Origin: CAWUKV01 sp963923025
GTDB lineage: Bacteria; Cyanobacteriota; Cyanobacteriia; Phormidesmidales; Phormidesmidaceae
DNA: 26,458 bases
Assembly (NCBI GenBank): GCA_963923025.1
Contig: CAWUKV010000051.1
Span: 1-26,458, forward strand
Direction: 5' to 3'
In this document: piece after piece, positions 8,189 through 15,052 of the stretch
Numbering within the stretch: position 1 is the stretch's first letter
How the letters are laid out: the number at the start of each line of letters is the position of its first letter
Notes under the pieces: model-generated
Seen by the model: only the letters and a program-made list of their open reading frames with translations
Database searches by the model: none
What the model was told of the DNA's origin: nothing
Position numbers and translations under genes: made by a program

Positions 8189-9445
8189 ATGAACACAGAC
8201 AGCCACACATTCCCTCACGGTTCACCCACAGGGGTTCCGGTAGAGCAGGCACTGTTTACAATTTTTTACGCAATCGACGCTCAGGTCAAGGAAAATCTTA
8301 GCCGGGTTTTGACCGCTTTTCGCCGCCATCGCGTTGGCACGCATCACTTTGCTAGCGTTTCGGGGTATGGTCACGACGATTTAGGGCGGGAAACGCTAGA
8401 CCGCGTTTTTGCCGACATTGTTCAGGCTGAATCTGCGGCTGTTCGCATTCAGCTGATGTCGGGCACCCACGCGATTGCCTGTGCGCTGTACGGCGTGCTG
8501 CGGCCCGGCGACGAGCTGCTGGCAGTGGCCGGTGCGCCCTACGACACATTGGAGGAGGTGATTGGCCTGCGGGGCAAGGGGCAGGGGTCCCTGAAGGAAT
8601 TTGGTATCCACTATCGAGAGCTACCGCTGACCACGCAGCACACCCTAGATTGGGACGCCTTGACCGCCGCTGTTCGGCCCGAAACCCGCATGGTGCTGAT
8701 CCAGCGATCCTGTGGCTACAGCTGGCGGCGTAGTCTCACCATTGCCGAAATAGAAAAGATTGTTGCCTTAGTCAAGCAGCAAAACCCCAATACAGTGTGC
8801 TTCGTCGACAACTGCTACGGCGAGTTTGTCGAAACTCAGGAACCCACGGCGGTGGGCGCAGACCTGATGGCCGGGTCGCTGATTAAAAATCCAGGGGGGA
8901 CGCTGGCCCCCACAGGCGGTTACCTGGCTGGTCGGGCTGATTTGGTAGAGGCCGCGCTGTGTCGCCTGAGTGCGCCAGGCATTGGTCGGTCAGGTGGGGC
9001 CACGCTGGATCAGAGTCGGCTGCTGTATCAGGGGCTGTTTCTGGCCCCGCAAATGGTTGGGGAAGCCCTCAAATCCAACGTTCTGATCGCTCAGACCTTC
9101 GAGCAGCTCGGTTACCCAGTCAGCCCCGCTGCGACGGCACCGCAGCGCGACGTGATTCAAGCCATACAGCTGGGCTCAGCAGAGAAACTGATTGCCTTTT
9201 GCCGCGCCGTACAGCAGTGGTCCCCAGTCGAGGCCTATGTGGAACCTGTGCCAGCAGCACAGCCCGGTTACGACAGCGAGCTGGTCATGGCCGGGGGAAC
9301 GTTTATCGACGGCAGCACTGCCGAGCTATCTGCCGACGGCCCGCTTAGGGCACCGTACATCGTCTACTGTCAGGGCGGGACCCACTGGACCCACGCGTCC
9401 CTGGCAATGTCAGCAGCAGCAGCAGCAGTCGAGGCCCTTGGGTGA
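8189..9445 (+). CDS. Aluminium-resistance / methionine gamma-lyase-family PLP enzyme
   Basis: 418 residues, a fold-type I pyridoxal-phosphate protein of the COG4100 family (annotated as methionine gamma-lyase family or aluminium resistance protein). Evidence: ENLSRVLTAFRRHRVGTHHFASVSGYGHDDLGRE at 35-68, LMSGTHAIACALYGVLRPGDELL at 89-111, PYDTLEEVIGLRG at 117-129, the cofactor-facing Asp in CFVDNCYGEF (D207), and the Schiff-base Lys in GSLIKNPGG (K233). The substrate is not established from sequence; sulfur amino acid cleavage is the family inference. Near the end six CAG codons in a row (9411-9428) give one Ser and an Ala-type run depending on frame, ending SAAAAAVEALG. The start ATG at 8189 has no clear ribosome binding site and is 14 bp from the desC start. 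Confidence 0.87.
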   Translation: MNTDSHTFPHGSPTGVPVEQALFTIFYAIDAQVKENLSRVLTAFRRHRVGTHHFASVSGYGHDDLGRETLDRVFADIVQAESAAVRIQLMSGTHAIACALYGVLRPGDELLAVAGAPYDTLEEVIGLRGKGQGSLKEFGIHYRELPLTTQHTLDWDALTAAVRPETRMVLIQRSCGYSWRRSLTIAEIEKIVALVKQQNPNTVCFVDNCYGEFVETQEPTAVGADLMAGSLIKNPGGTLAPTGGYLAGRADLVEAALCRLSAPGIGRSGGATLDQSRLLYQGLFLAPQMVGEALKSNVLIAQTFEQLGYPVSPAATAPQRDVIQAIQLGSAEKLIAFCRAVQQWSPVEAYVEPVPAAQPGYDSELVMAGGTFIDGSTAELSADGPLRAPYIVYCQGGTHWTHASLAMSAAAAAVEALG

Positions 9446-9495
9446 TAGGTTGGCCCGATGGGGAACTGAGCATTGGGCCGGAATAATGGGGTGAG

Positions 9496-9699
9496 CTAGG
9501 GATGCTGGGTGGGGGGGACTAACGAAAAGAGGGCGGCGGCAATCGCGGGTCGGTAGGCTACAACCGTTTGGCCGTTAACGCGTATGAGAGAAACGCTATG
9601 TTCGTTGACTTCGAGGACTCGGTAAACTCGGCCCGTTGCTGAGGCAACAATAGCCCCAGCCTGAAGTGAACGATCGGTTTCTGTAGTAGTGACTGTCAT
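9496..9699 (-). CDS. Small hypothetical protein (67 aa)
   Basis: From ATG at 9699: MTVTTTETDRSLQAGAIVAS, then GRVYRVLEVNEHSVSLIRVNGQTVVAYRPAIAAALF. The pattern of alternating hydrophobic residues suggests a small all-beta fold of SH3/KOW type, but I do not recognise the family. The frame extends upstream to 9723 (MLACGFCH), which I consider untranslated. It converges with the PLP enzyme gene with 50 bp between stops. Coding status is supported only by plausible composition and by filling the gap. Confidence 0.5.
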   Translation of the reverse strand: MTVTTTETDRSLQAGAIVASATGRVYRVLEVNEHSVSLIRVNGQTVVAYRPAIAAALFSLVPPTQHP

Positions 9700-10053
9700 G
9701 TGGCAAAATCCGCAAGCTAGCACGACAAAACCCTTCGACCGGTACGACCAGGACAGACCCCATCAGTATCAGTACGGAAAGGTTGATAGAGAACGATGAC
9801 GATAGTAACGGACATTCCATATTTGGAACAATACACCGTAGGACTTTCTACACATCAGTACGGAATTGTTTATCTTTCTGCGAGCAGATGGGCCATTTCT
9901 CGATACATTTGATACAGCTTCACTCCTGGTTTTCTGGGGGGCAGGCGCTGGATTGACGTCACGCAGTTTGCGATTGCCCTGCTAGCCCCTGTCTGCTGCC
10001 GCTGTCCCGTTCGCAGTTGCTGCCTGGTTCCCTTCAACACCCATTACAGTCCC
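9700..10053. other. Divergent intergenic region upstream of hisG
   Basis: 354 bp without a convincing gene. It holds a 12-base direct repeat ATCAGTACGGAA at 9768-9779 and 9854-9865 (86 bp apart) and, between them, the perfect inverted repeat TTCCA-TATT-TGGAA at 9815-9828. These could be regulator sites for hisG or the small gene to the left. No clear -35/-10 pair was found. Confidence 0.45.
9815..9828. promoter_or_regulatory. Inverted repeat TTCCATATTTGGAA flanked by direct repeats
   Basis: Perfect 5-bp arms with a 4-base centre, about 115 bp from the small gene start and 225 bp from hisG. Candidate operator; no regulator can be named. Confidence 0.3.
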
Positions 10054-10698
10054 GTGTTAACGATTGCCATTCCCAAAGGGTCTTTACTTGACGAAAGCTT
10101 ACGACTCCTCCAGTCCGTTGGTCTTGACTTCACTGCCCTCCAGGCCAAGGGCAACCGCCAGCTTCAGGTTACCGATCCAACCGGGCGGGCACGGGCGTTG
10201 CTGGTCCGAGCTTGGGATGTACCGGTCTATGTGGAGTATGGGCAGGCACAGCTCGGGATTGTGGGGTACGACGTTCTCCAAGAAAAGCAACCGCAGGTCG
10301 CTAATCTGGCTGACCTCGGCTTTGGCGGCTGTCGCCTGTCGGTTGCCGTCCAGCGCAGTAGCAGCTACCGCTCAGCCCTAGACCTGCCGCCCCACTGTCG
10401 TGTCGCCTCAAAGTTTGTTAAATCCGCCCAGTCGTACTTTCAGAATCTGGATCTGCCAGTGGAAATCGTCCCGCTGTACGGGTCTGTGGAACTCGGCCCC
10501 ATCACCGGCATGTCAGAAGCCATTGTCGATCTAGTCTCTAGTGGGCGAACGCTCCAGCAAAATAACCTGATCGAGTTGGAAACGCTTTACCACAGCACGG
10601 CTCGATTGGTTGCGCATCCGCTGAGCTACCGGCTCAATGGCTTTGACCTAGACCAGTGGGTGAAGCAGTTGCGGCAGCAGGTCACTGTGACGGTCTAA
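10054..10698 (+). CDS. hisG: ATP phosphoribosyltransferase, short (HisZ-dependent) form
   Basis: Catalyses the first step of histidine synthesis, ATP + PRPP to phosphoribosyl-ATP. 214 residues, the length of the short HisG form, which lacks the C-terminal regulatory domain and in other bacteria works in a hetero-octamer with HisZ; hisZ is not in this window. Motifs: LTIAIPKGSLLDES (2-15), VPVYVEYGQAQLGIVGYDVL (56-75), and the PRPP-binding stretch ELGPITGMSEAIVDLVSSGRTLQQN (146-170). The start is a GTG at 10054, which begins the conserved MLTIAIPKG strand. It is followed by a hairpin at 10703-10732 shared with the convergent YihY gene. Confidence 0.95.
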   Translation: MLTIAIPKGSLLDESLRLLQSVGLDFTALQAKGNRQLQVTDPTGRARALLVRAWDVPVYVEYGQAQLGIVGYDVLQEKQPQVANLADLGFGGCRLSVAVQRSSSYRSALDLPPHCRVASKFVKSAQSYFQNLDLPVEIVPLYGSVELGPITGMSEAIVDLVSSGRTLQQNNLIELETLYHSTARLVAHPLSYRLNGFDLDQWVKQLRQQVTVTV

Positions 10699-10702
10699 GT
10701 CG

Positions 10703-10732
10703 GCGGACTCAATTCACTAGGCCTGAGTCCGC
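10703..10732. terminator. Hairpin between convergent hisG and yihY-like genes
   Basis: GCGGACTCA (10703-10711) and TGAGTCCGC (10724-10732) form a perfect 9-bp stem with a 12-base loop, only 4 bases after the hisG stop and 6 before the end of the opposing gene. No U tract follows in either direction, so it may be a bidirectional mRNA end structure and not a strict intrinsic terminator. Confidence 0.6.
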
Positions 10733-10738
10733 ATCCCC

Positions 10739-11839
10739 TCAGTCGTGGGGGGGATAGGGGCGCTTAATGGTTGACTTGTCCAGGCTGGGTAGGGGATCGC
10801 GGCTGCTGGCGGATTGGGGGCCGGGGTGAGGCGCAACAAAGCGGGGGGATCTGGTGGGGTACTGATTCAACTGGACCATGCCGACGGTGACGTTGAGCTG
10901 GTCGCCAATCAGCATCACTAGTGAAGTTAGAAACAGCCACAGCAGCAGAATGATCACCGTGCCCACTGCGCCGTAGACCTTGTTGTAATTGCCAAAATGG
11001 CTGACGTAAAGCCGAAACGCCGTAGACAGCAGTGCCCAGGTCAGCGCCGCCAGAATGGCACCGGGTAGCAGCGGTTTGCCTCGGGTCCATTGACTAGGGC
11101 CAAAGCGATAGACAAAGGCAAAGGCAGAAGCCACAATCCCCAAGGCCAGCGGCCAGCTAAACAGTCGCCACGTGCCCAAAACCCAGCTGCCAATCGTTTC
11201 GCCGCTTTGGGTTGCCAGTAGCCGAATCACCAAATCGCTAATGAAAATCAGGTAAGACGCCGTCATCAACAGCAGAATAGTGCCTACCGTCAGCGCGATA
11301 GAAATGAGCCGCGCTTTCCAAAACGGGCGACGGGCAGCAAACGGAATTTGGTGAATTTGATCGAGCGCTCGCATGGCTGCGCTCATGGCCCCCGACGCTG
11401 CCCACAGCGCAATCAAGAAACTGAGGGAAAACAGGCTACGATTCTGCCCTTCGACCACTTCGGTGGAGAAATTCTGAATGAGTGTGAACACCGCTTCTGG
11501 CGCAATCTCTCGCAGATCTGCGGCCAGGCTTAGAAACGTATTTTTGAGGGGTGCAAACAGGCCAATAGCTGTCAGCAATGTCAGCATGCCAGGAAACAGC
11601 CCTAGCATGGCGTTGTAGGCCATTTCTGATGCCAGACTGGGCAGGCGCTGCTGGAAGGTACTCTGCACAACCGCTCTGAGCGTGGCGGGGGTGAGACACA
11701 GCAGAAACCGCATAAACGCCACTGGGGAAATGGTGCGTGAAATGCGCTGGAGCGGTGCTTGCCGACGGTAGGTTGAGTAAATCGACTGGCGTAGCTTGGC
11801 TCGTTTAGATGGACGCTGGGAAGGAGGGATCACAGTCAA
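10739..11839 (-). CDS. YihY/BrkB-family inner membrane protein
   Basis: 366 residues with about six membrane helices. The family pattern is clear: LPSLASEMAYNAMLGLFPGMLTLLTAIGLF at 66-95 (family ...A..AFY...S.FP....L), LWAASGAMSAAMRALDQIHQIPFAARRPFW (about 144-173), and VYGAVGTVIILLLWLFLTSLVMLIGDQLN near 287-315 (family YG.....I..LLW.Y.......GA..N). Old annotations as ribonuclease BN are wrong for this family; its role is unknown, with links to envelope function. The N-terminus (about 45 residues, basic) and C-terminus (Pro/Ser-rich) are extended. There is no ATG near the front; the start is the TTG at 11839 or the GTG at 11833, with no clear ribosome binding site. A first Met occurs only at residue 43. 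Confidence 0.88.
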   Translation of the reverse strand: MTVIPPSQRPSKRAKLRQSIYSTYRRQAPLQRISRTISPVAFMRFLLCLTPATLRAVVQSTFQQRLPSLASEMAYNAMLGLFPGMLTLLTAIGLFAPLKNTFLSLAADLREIAPEAVFTLIQNFSTEVVEGQNRSLFSLSFLIALWAASGAMSAAMRALDQIHQIPFAARRPFWKARLISIALTVGTILLLMTASYLIFISDLVIRLLATQSGETIGSWVLGTWRLFSWPLALGIVASAFAFVYRFGPSQWTRGKPLLPGAILAALTWALLSTAFRLYVSHFGNYNKVYGAVGTVIILLLWLFLTSLVMLIGDQLNVTVGMVQLNQYPTRSPRFVAPHPGPQSASSRDPLPSLDKSTIKRPYPPHD

Positions 11840-12142
11840 CTGGCATACAAAAGGGGTGTCTCGGTAGAGGCTACGCGCCTAGCATACCCGGTCTTTAACC
11901 AGGACGGGGTTAATCCGGTTTGATCTTTGTCAAGAGCCCGTTGTGTCAAGAGTCCGTTGTCGCTGGCGTCGTATCAGTTAGGGCGTCGAGTGCAGTGATG
12001 TTTGGCGTAAAACCATAGGGCGTCACCGGCTGTCCCTAGGTCACTGACGGCTGCTGTAAAAGCGGCTGGTCCAATCCTAACCTTCACCGAAGGGCATGGA
12101 GATCCGCAACTCCCCAGTGGCATAGGGCAAGATGTCAAAAAA
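11840..12142. other. Intergenic region with a 16-bp tandem duplication
   Basis: 303 bp between two leftward genes. It contains a tandem pair, TGTCAAGAGCCCGTTG (11928-11943) and TGTCAAGAGTCCGTTG (11944-11959), differing at one base. A 65-codon frame at 11974-12171 overlaps the end of the next gene and lacks any motif; I take it as non-coding. Confidence 0.55.
11928..11959. repeat. 16-bp tandem repeat, two copies
   Basis: Adjacent units TGTCAAGAGCCCGTTG and TGTCAAGAGTCCGTTG, 15 of 16 identical, about 90-120 bp upstream of the YihY-like gene start. Confidence 0.8.
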
Positions 12143-13549
12143 TTAAAACTGGAAGTAGATGAAAGGGACATAGCCGGTTGGCATTAGCGTGAGTAGTGTG
12201 GCTGTGGCAAACCCATACCCGGTGGCGAAAAGCTGTCCGGGCATCTGCAATAGTTGCTGTTTCCATTTGGGATTGGCAAAGAACCAGTGAACAATAGCCA
12301 GCACCCCAAACACGCCCAGCAGGACGACCGGCAGTTGCTGAGACCCCGGTGACTGGAGCAGCACAAAGCTACGTACCACCGTCAGCGCGGTAGCAAAACT
12401 TTCGGCTCGAAAGAAAATCCAGGTAAAGCAGACCCAGTAGAAGGTGACAGCAATGCCCCATATTCCCGCCGTTTGCGAGAGTAGGCTGTAGGGGCTGATG
12501 TGTCTGGCCCACTCCCGATGGGCCACCAGTGCCGCGCCGTGTAAAGCACCCCAAAATACAAACGTCCAAGCCGCTCCATGCCAGAGCCCACCCAACATCA
12601 TGGTCAGCATGAGGTTGCGGTAGGTGAACAGGCTGCCGCCCCGGTTGCCGCCCAGGGGAATGTACAAATAGTCTTTGAGCCAGGTGGATAGGCTGATGTG
12701 CCAGCGTCGCCAGAAGGCGGTGATGCTGCTGGCAAAGTAGGGGGCATCAAAGTTGAGGCATAGCTCGTACCCCAGTAGCCCAGCTACCGCGATCGCCATG
12801 TCGGAATAGCCGGAAAAATCGCAGTAAATCTGCACGGTGTAGGACAGCACCCCCACCCAGGCACTTAGGGCGGTGTAGTCTTGGGGGGCTGAAAAGTAGG
12901 TGTCCACCAGCGGGGCTAGATTGTCAGACACACAGGCCTTTTTGAAGAACCCCACCAGGAAAAGAATCAGGCAGGCACGCACGTCGACCTGCGAAAACCG
13001 ACGAGACGTCTGGAGCTGCGGCAAAAAGTCGATGGCGCGGACAATGGGGCCAGCTACCAGCTGCGGGAAGAAGGCGATGAAGCAGGCCAAATTCAGTAAA
13101 TTGCGCTCTGGGGCCAGCTTGCCAAAGTAAACATCGAGCGTGTAGCTGAGGGTTTGGAAGGTATAAAAGCTAATACCTACGGGCAACACCAGACTGAGGG
13201 TGACGCTGTTGGCAGGCAGCCCTAGCCAACCGAGGAACTGGCTGGCCGAGTCCGCAAAAAAGTTGAAGTATTTGAAGACCCCCAGCACACCCAGGTTGGT
13301 ACAGAGACTGACCATCAACCAGCTCCGGCGAACTCGAGGCTGTTGAGATCCGGCAATTTTCAAACTGACGTAATAGTCCACCAGGGTGGAGCCGATCAAA
13401 ATCGATAGAAACCGCCAGTCCCAAGCCCCGTAAAACAGATAGCTGGACACTAAGATTAGTGCTTTGCGTAGGGTGTTGCGCTGAATCAGCCAGTACAGCC
13501 CAAAGACGACGCCAAAAAATAGAAGAAAGCGAAACTCGGTAAAGATCAT
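12143..13549 (-). CDS. MBOAT-family membrane O-acyltransferase (AlgI-like)
   Basis: 468 residues with about ten or more membrane helices. It belongs to the AlgI branch, which moves acyl groups across the membrane for O-acylation of extracellular polysaccharide or cell-wall glycan. Evidence: FTEFRFLLFF...YWLIQ at the start, SSYLFYGAWDWRFL (35-48), PVGISFYTFQTLSYTLDVY (123-141), FPQLVAGPIVR (161-171), QIYCDFSGYSDMAI (240-253), FWRRWHISLSTWLKDYLYIPLGGNRGG (279-305, His284) and the catalytic-His segment MLGGLWHGAAWTFVFWG (318-334, His324). Both conserved histidines are present. Its ATG at 13549 overlaps the stop of the SGNH-like gene by four bases (ATGA), so the two are probably translated together and act on one substrate. 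Confidence 0.93.
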   Translation of the reverse strand: MIFTEFRFLLFFGVVFGLYWLIQRNTLRKALILVSSYLFYGAWDWRFLSILIGSTLVDYYVSLKIAGSQQPRVRRSWLMVSLCTNLGVLGVFKYFNFFADSASQFLGWLGLPANSVTLSLVLPVGISFYTFQTLSYTLDVYFGKLAPERNLLNLACFIAFFPQLVAGPIVRAIDFLPQLQTSRRFSQVDVRACLILFLVGFFKKACVSDNLAPLVDTYFSAPQDYTALSAWVGVLSYTVQIYCDFSGYSDMAIAVAGLLGYELCLNFDAPYFASSITAFWRRWHISLSTWLKDYLYIPLGGNRGGSLFTYRNLMLTMMLGGLWHGAAWTFVFWGALHGAALVAHREWARHISPYSLLSQTAGIWGIAVTFYWVCFTWIFFRAESFATALTVVRSFVLLQSPGSQQLPVVLLGVFGVLAIVHWFFANPKWKQQLLQMPGQLFATGYGFATATLLTLMPTGYVPFIYFQF

Positions 13550-14682
13550 GGTGTCAGGGGGGTGTGTTGCCTCGGACTACTGGCTAAGCCATTGCCAAAA
13601 ACATCTTTGGCGATCTGCTGGGTGAACTGACGGGATCCTGCATCGTTCAAGTGCTCGGCATCGTGACGGTTCTCTAGGTCGTAGAAGTCGGCGTAGCGGG
13701 TGGGGTCGTTGTAGGACAGCAGTGTGGGAATATATCCCAGCTGATGAGCCCGATGGAGTTCGTACTGCGGTTCCAGGGTGGGTGGCACGATAAAGATCGG
13801 CTCTGCCCCCGCGCGACGAACCTGCTCGACCAACGCCTGTAGGAGCCAGCGCTGACCGTTACTAATTGGTGTGGCCCGTCGGTCCATGGCAGCTTTCTGT
13901 TCCGTTAGGGTGCTGAGCGACTGGCGATAACGGACCAGATGAGCCAGAAAGTTTTGGCGTTTCGGGTCAGCCTCGTCGGTTAGGGGGTAATAGCCTCGGT
14001 TAGCCAAGACCTGTTCGCTGATAGTCTGCTCTTCATCTGTAAAGGTCTGAGCAGGAATCCATTGGTAGAACAGACGGCCCACGTTGAGTTCGTTATAGGC
14101 AAAGGGCAGTAGATGACTCGCGGCCAGTATGGCTTTACGCAGCGGTGTCTCATCGGACGTGAAGATGTAGCGCAGGGCTATGCGCGTGTTCTGGGCGTTG
14201 TGCCAGTAGATCGCTCGATTGGTCCGGGCATTTTGAATGGGCTCGTAGCCGGGATCTAGCGGTGTTTCGATGAAGACCCATTTGAGATTTTCTGGCGGCG
14301 TCCGTAGCACTTCTTTAAGCAGCACGTAACCGGATAGGGCTCGCTGGGCAGGAATGCCGAAATTGAAGCTGCGGACTTCTGCGCCTGCTGCTGCTGCCGC
14401 CTCGTCAAATGTTTTGGGTACAACGTGGTTATAGACCCGGCTGGAGCCAAAAAACAGCGCGTTGTACTCGTCTTTGTGGCTCTGATAGTGCGCGTACTTC
14501 GGACTAATGAAGATCACGTTGGGCGGAATCGCCGGACTCGGAATAATCTGGTTGAGCAGGCTAGCTGTGACCAGAAAGGCTAGCAGCGCGATCGCACCTT
14601 GCTTGAGATATTTCCGAATATAGGTGACCGACGCGCGAGATGGGTAGCGAGGGGCGTAGTCGTAACGGGGTCGCGTCAGCAC
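13546..14682 (-). CDS. SGNH-like (DltD/AlgJ-type) membrane-anchored protein, partner of MBOAT
   Basis: About 378 residues. A short basic N-terminus is followed by one membrane segment (about 29-46), then an extracytoplasmic domain. Two SGNH-type catalytic blocks are visible: FFGSSRVYNHV (Ser in GSSR, 79-82) near the N-terminus and DAEHLNDAGS (Asp-x-x-His, about 341-344) near the C-terminus, with FNFGIPAQ between. This matches the periplasmic partners of MBOAT proteins (AlgJ/AlgX, PatB, DltD) that pass an acyl group to the glycan; the exact family is unclear. For the start I prefer the GTG at 14682: the sequence AGGAG (14691-14695) lies 8 bases upstream, while the TTG at 14688 is only 2 bases from it. 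No ATG exists near the front. The leader contains nested tandem repeats. The gene overlaps the MBOAT gene by 4 bp. Confidence 0.75.
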   Translation of the reverse strand: MLTRPRYDYAPRYPSRASVTYIRKYLKQGAIALLAFLVTASLLNQIIPSPAIPPNVIFISPKYAHYQSHKDEYNALFFGSSRVYNHVVPKTFDEAAAAAGAEVRSFNFGIPAQRALSGYVLLKEVLRTPPENLKWVFIETPLDPGYEPIQNARTNRAIYWHNAQNTRIALRYIFTSDETPLRKAILAASHLLPFAYNELNVGRLFYQWIPAQTFTDEEQTISEQVLANRGYYPLTDEADPKRQNFLAHLVRYRQSLSTLTEQKAAMDRRATPISNGQRWLLQALVEQVRRAGAEPIFIVPPTLEPQYELHRAHQLGYIPTLLSYNDPTRYADFYDLENRHDAEHLNDAGSRQFTQQIAKDVFGNGLASSPRQHTPLTP

Positions 14683-14690
14683 AGTCAATA

Positions 14691-14695
14691 CTCCT
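14691..14695 (-). promoter_or_regulatory. Ribosome binding site AGGAG deciding the SGNH start
   Basis: AGGAG on the minus strand, 8 bases before GTG 14682 and 2 bases before TTG 14688. The spacing favours the GTG. Confidence 0.6.
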
Positions 14696-14785
14696 GGGTA
14701 CGCCTTGATGGGGTACGCCTTGATGGGGTACGCCTTGACGGTCTAAAGGGGCGCTCTAAAGGGGGCACCCTTAGCGGGGCACCCT
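14696..14785. repeat. Cluster of three different short tandem repeats
   Basis: Three 15-bp units of GGGTACGCCTTGATG lie at 14696-14740 (the last has one change, GACG). Next TCTAAAGGGG occurs twice, 13 bp apart (14742-14751, 14755-14764). Then GGGGCACCCT occurs twice, 14 bp apart (14762-14771, 14776-14785). The array begins directly upstream of the SGNH ribosome binding site, so it would lie in that gene's leader or promoter. Confidence 0.85.
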
Positions 14786-15052
14786 GTGAAAGGGCCTCTC
14801 CTCAAACGACCCGAAATCAGACAGAGGGTTCCGTCTTCAGAGCAACTGCTGAGCTGAGGCTAAAAAATTCCACCGCTGGACGGCAATACCTACCCGAAGG
14901 GGTATGAACACCGATCCTGCTGATCGCCATAGTCTCTATAAAATGCAGACAGCGACATCAATCTAGCCGACCAAAAACTGATTTCTAGCCTGTTCTGAGG
15001 CTCAAGGTCGGGACTGAGATTAGAAACCCTAGCCGGAGTTCAGGAGGTCACG
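14786..15052. other. Upstream region of clpB
   Basis: A strong ribosome binding site, AGGAGGT at 15042-15048, precedes the clpB ATG. A possible -10 element TATAAA is at 14937-14942, without a good -35. No CIRCE inverted repeat (TTAGCACTC-N9-GAGTGCTAA) is present, so HrcA control is not supported. Confidence 0.45.

Noticed and set aside
9411..9428. Run of six CAG triplets
   Set aside because: It lies in the coding sequence of the PLP enzyme near the C-terminus and simply gives an Ala-rich end; no sign of a functional repeat.
14786..15052. CIRCE or other heat-shock operator upstream of clpB
   Set aside because: No TTAGCACTC-N9-GAGTGCTAA repeat or similar long dyad is present.
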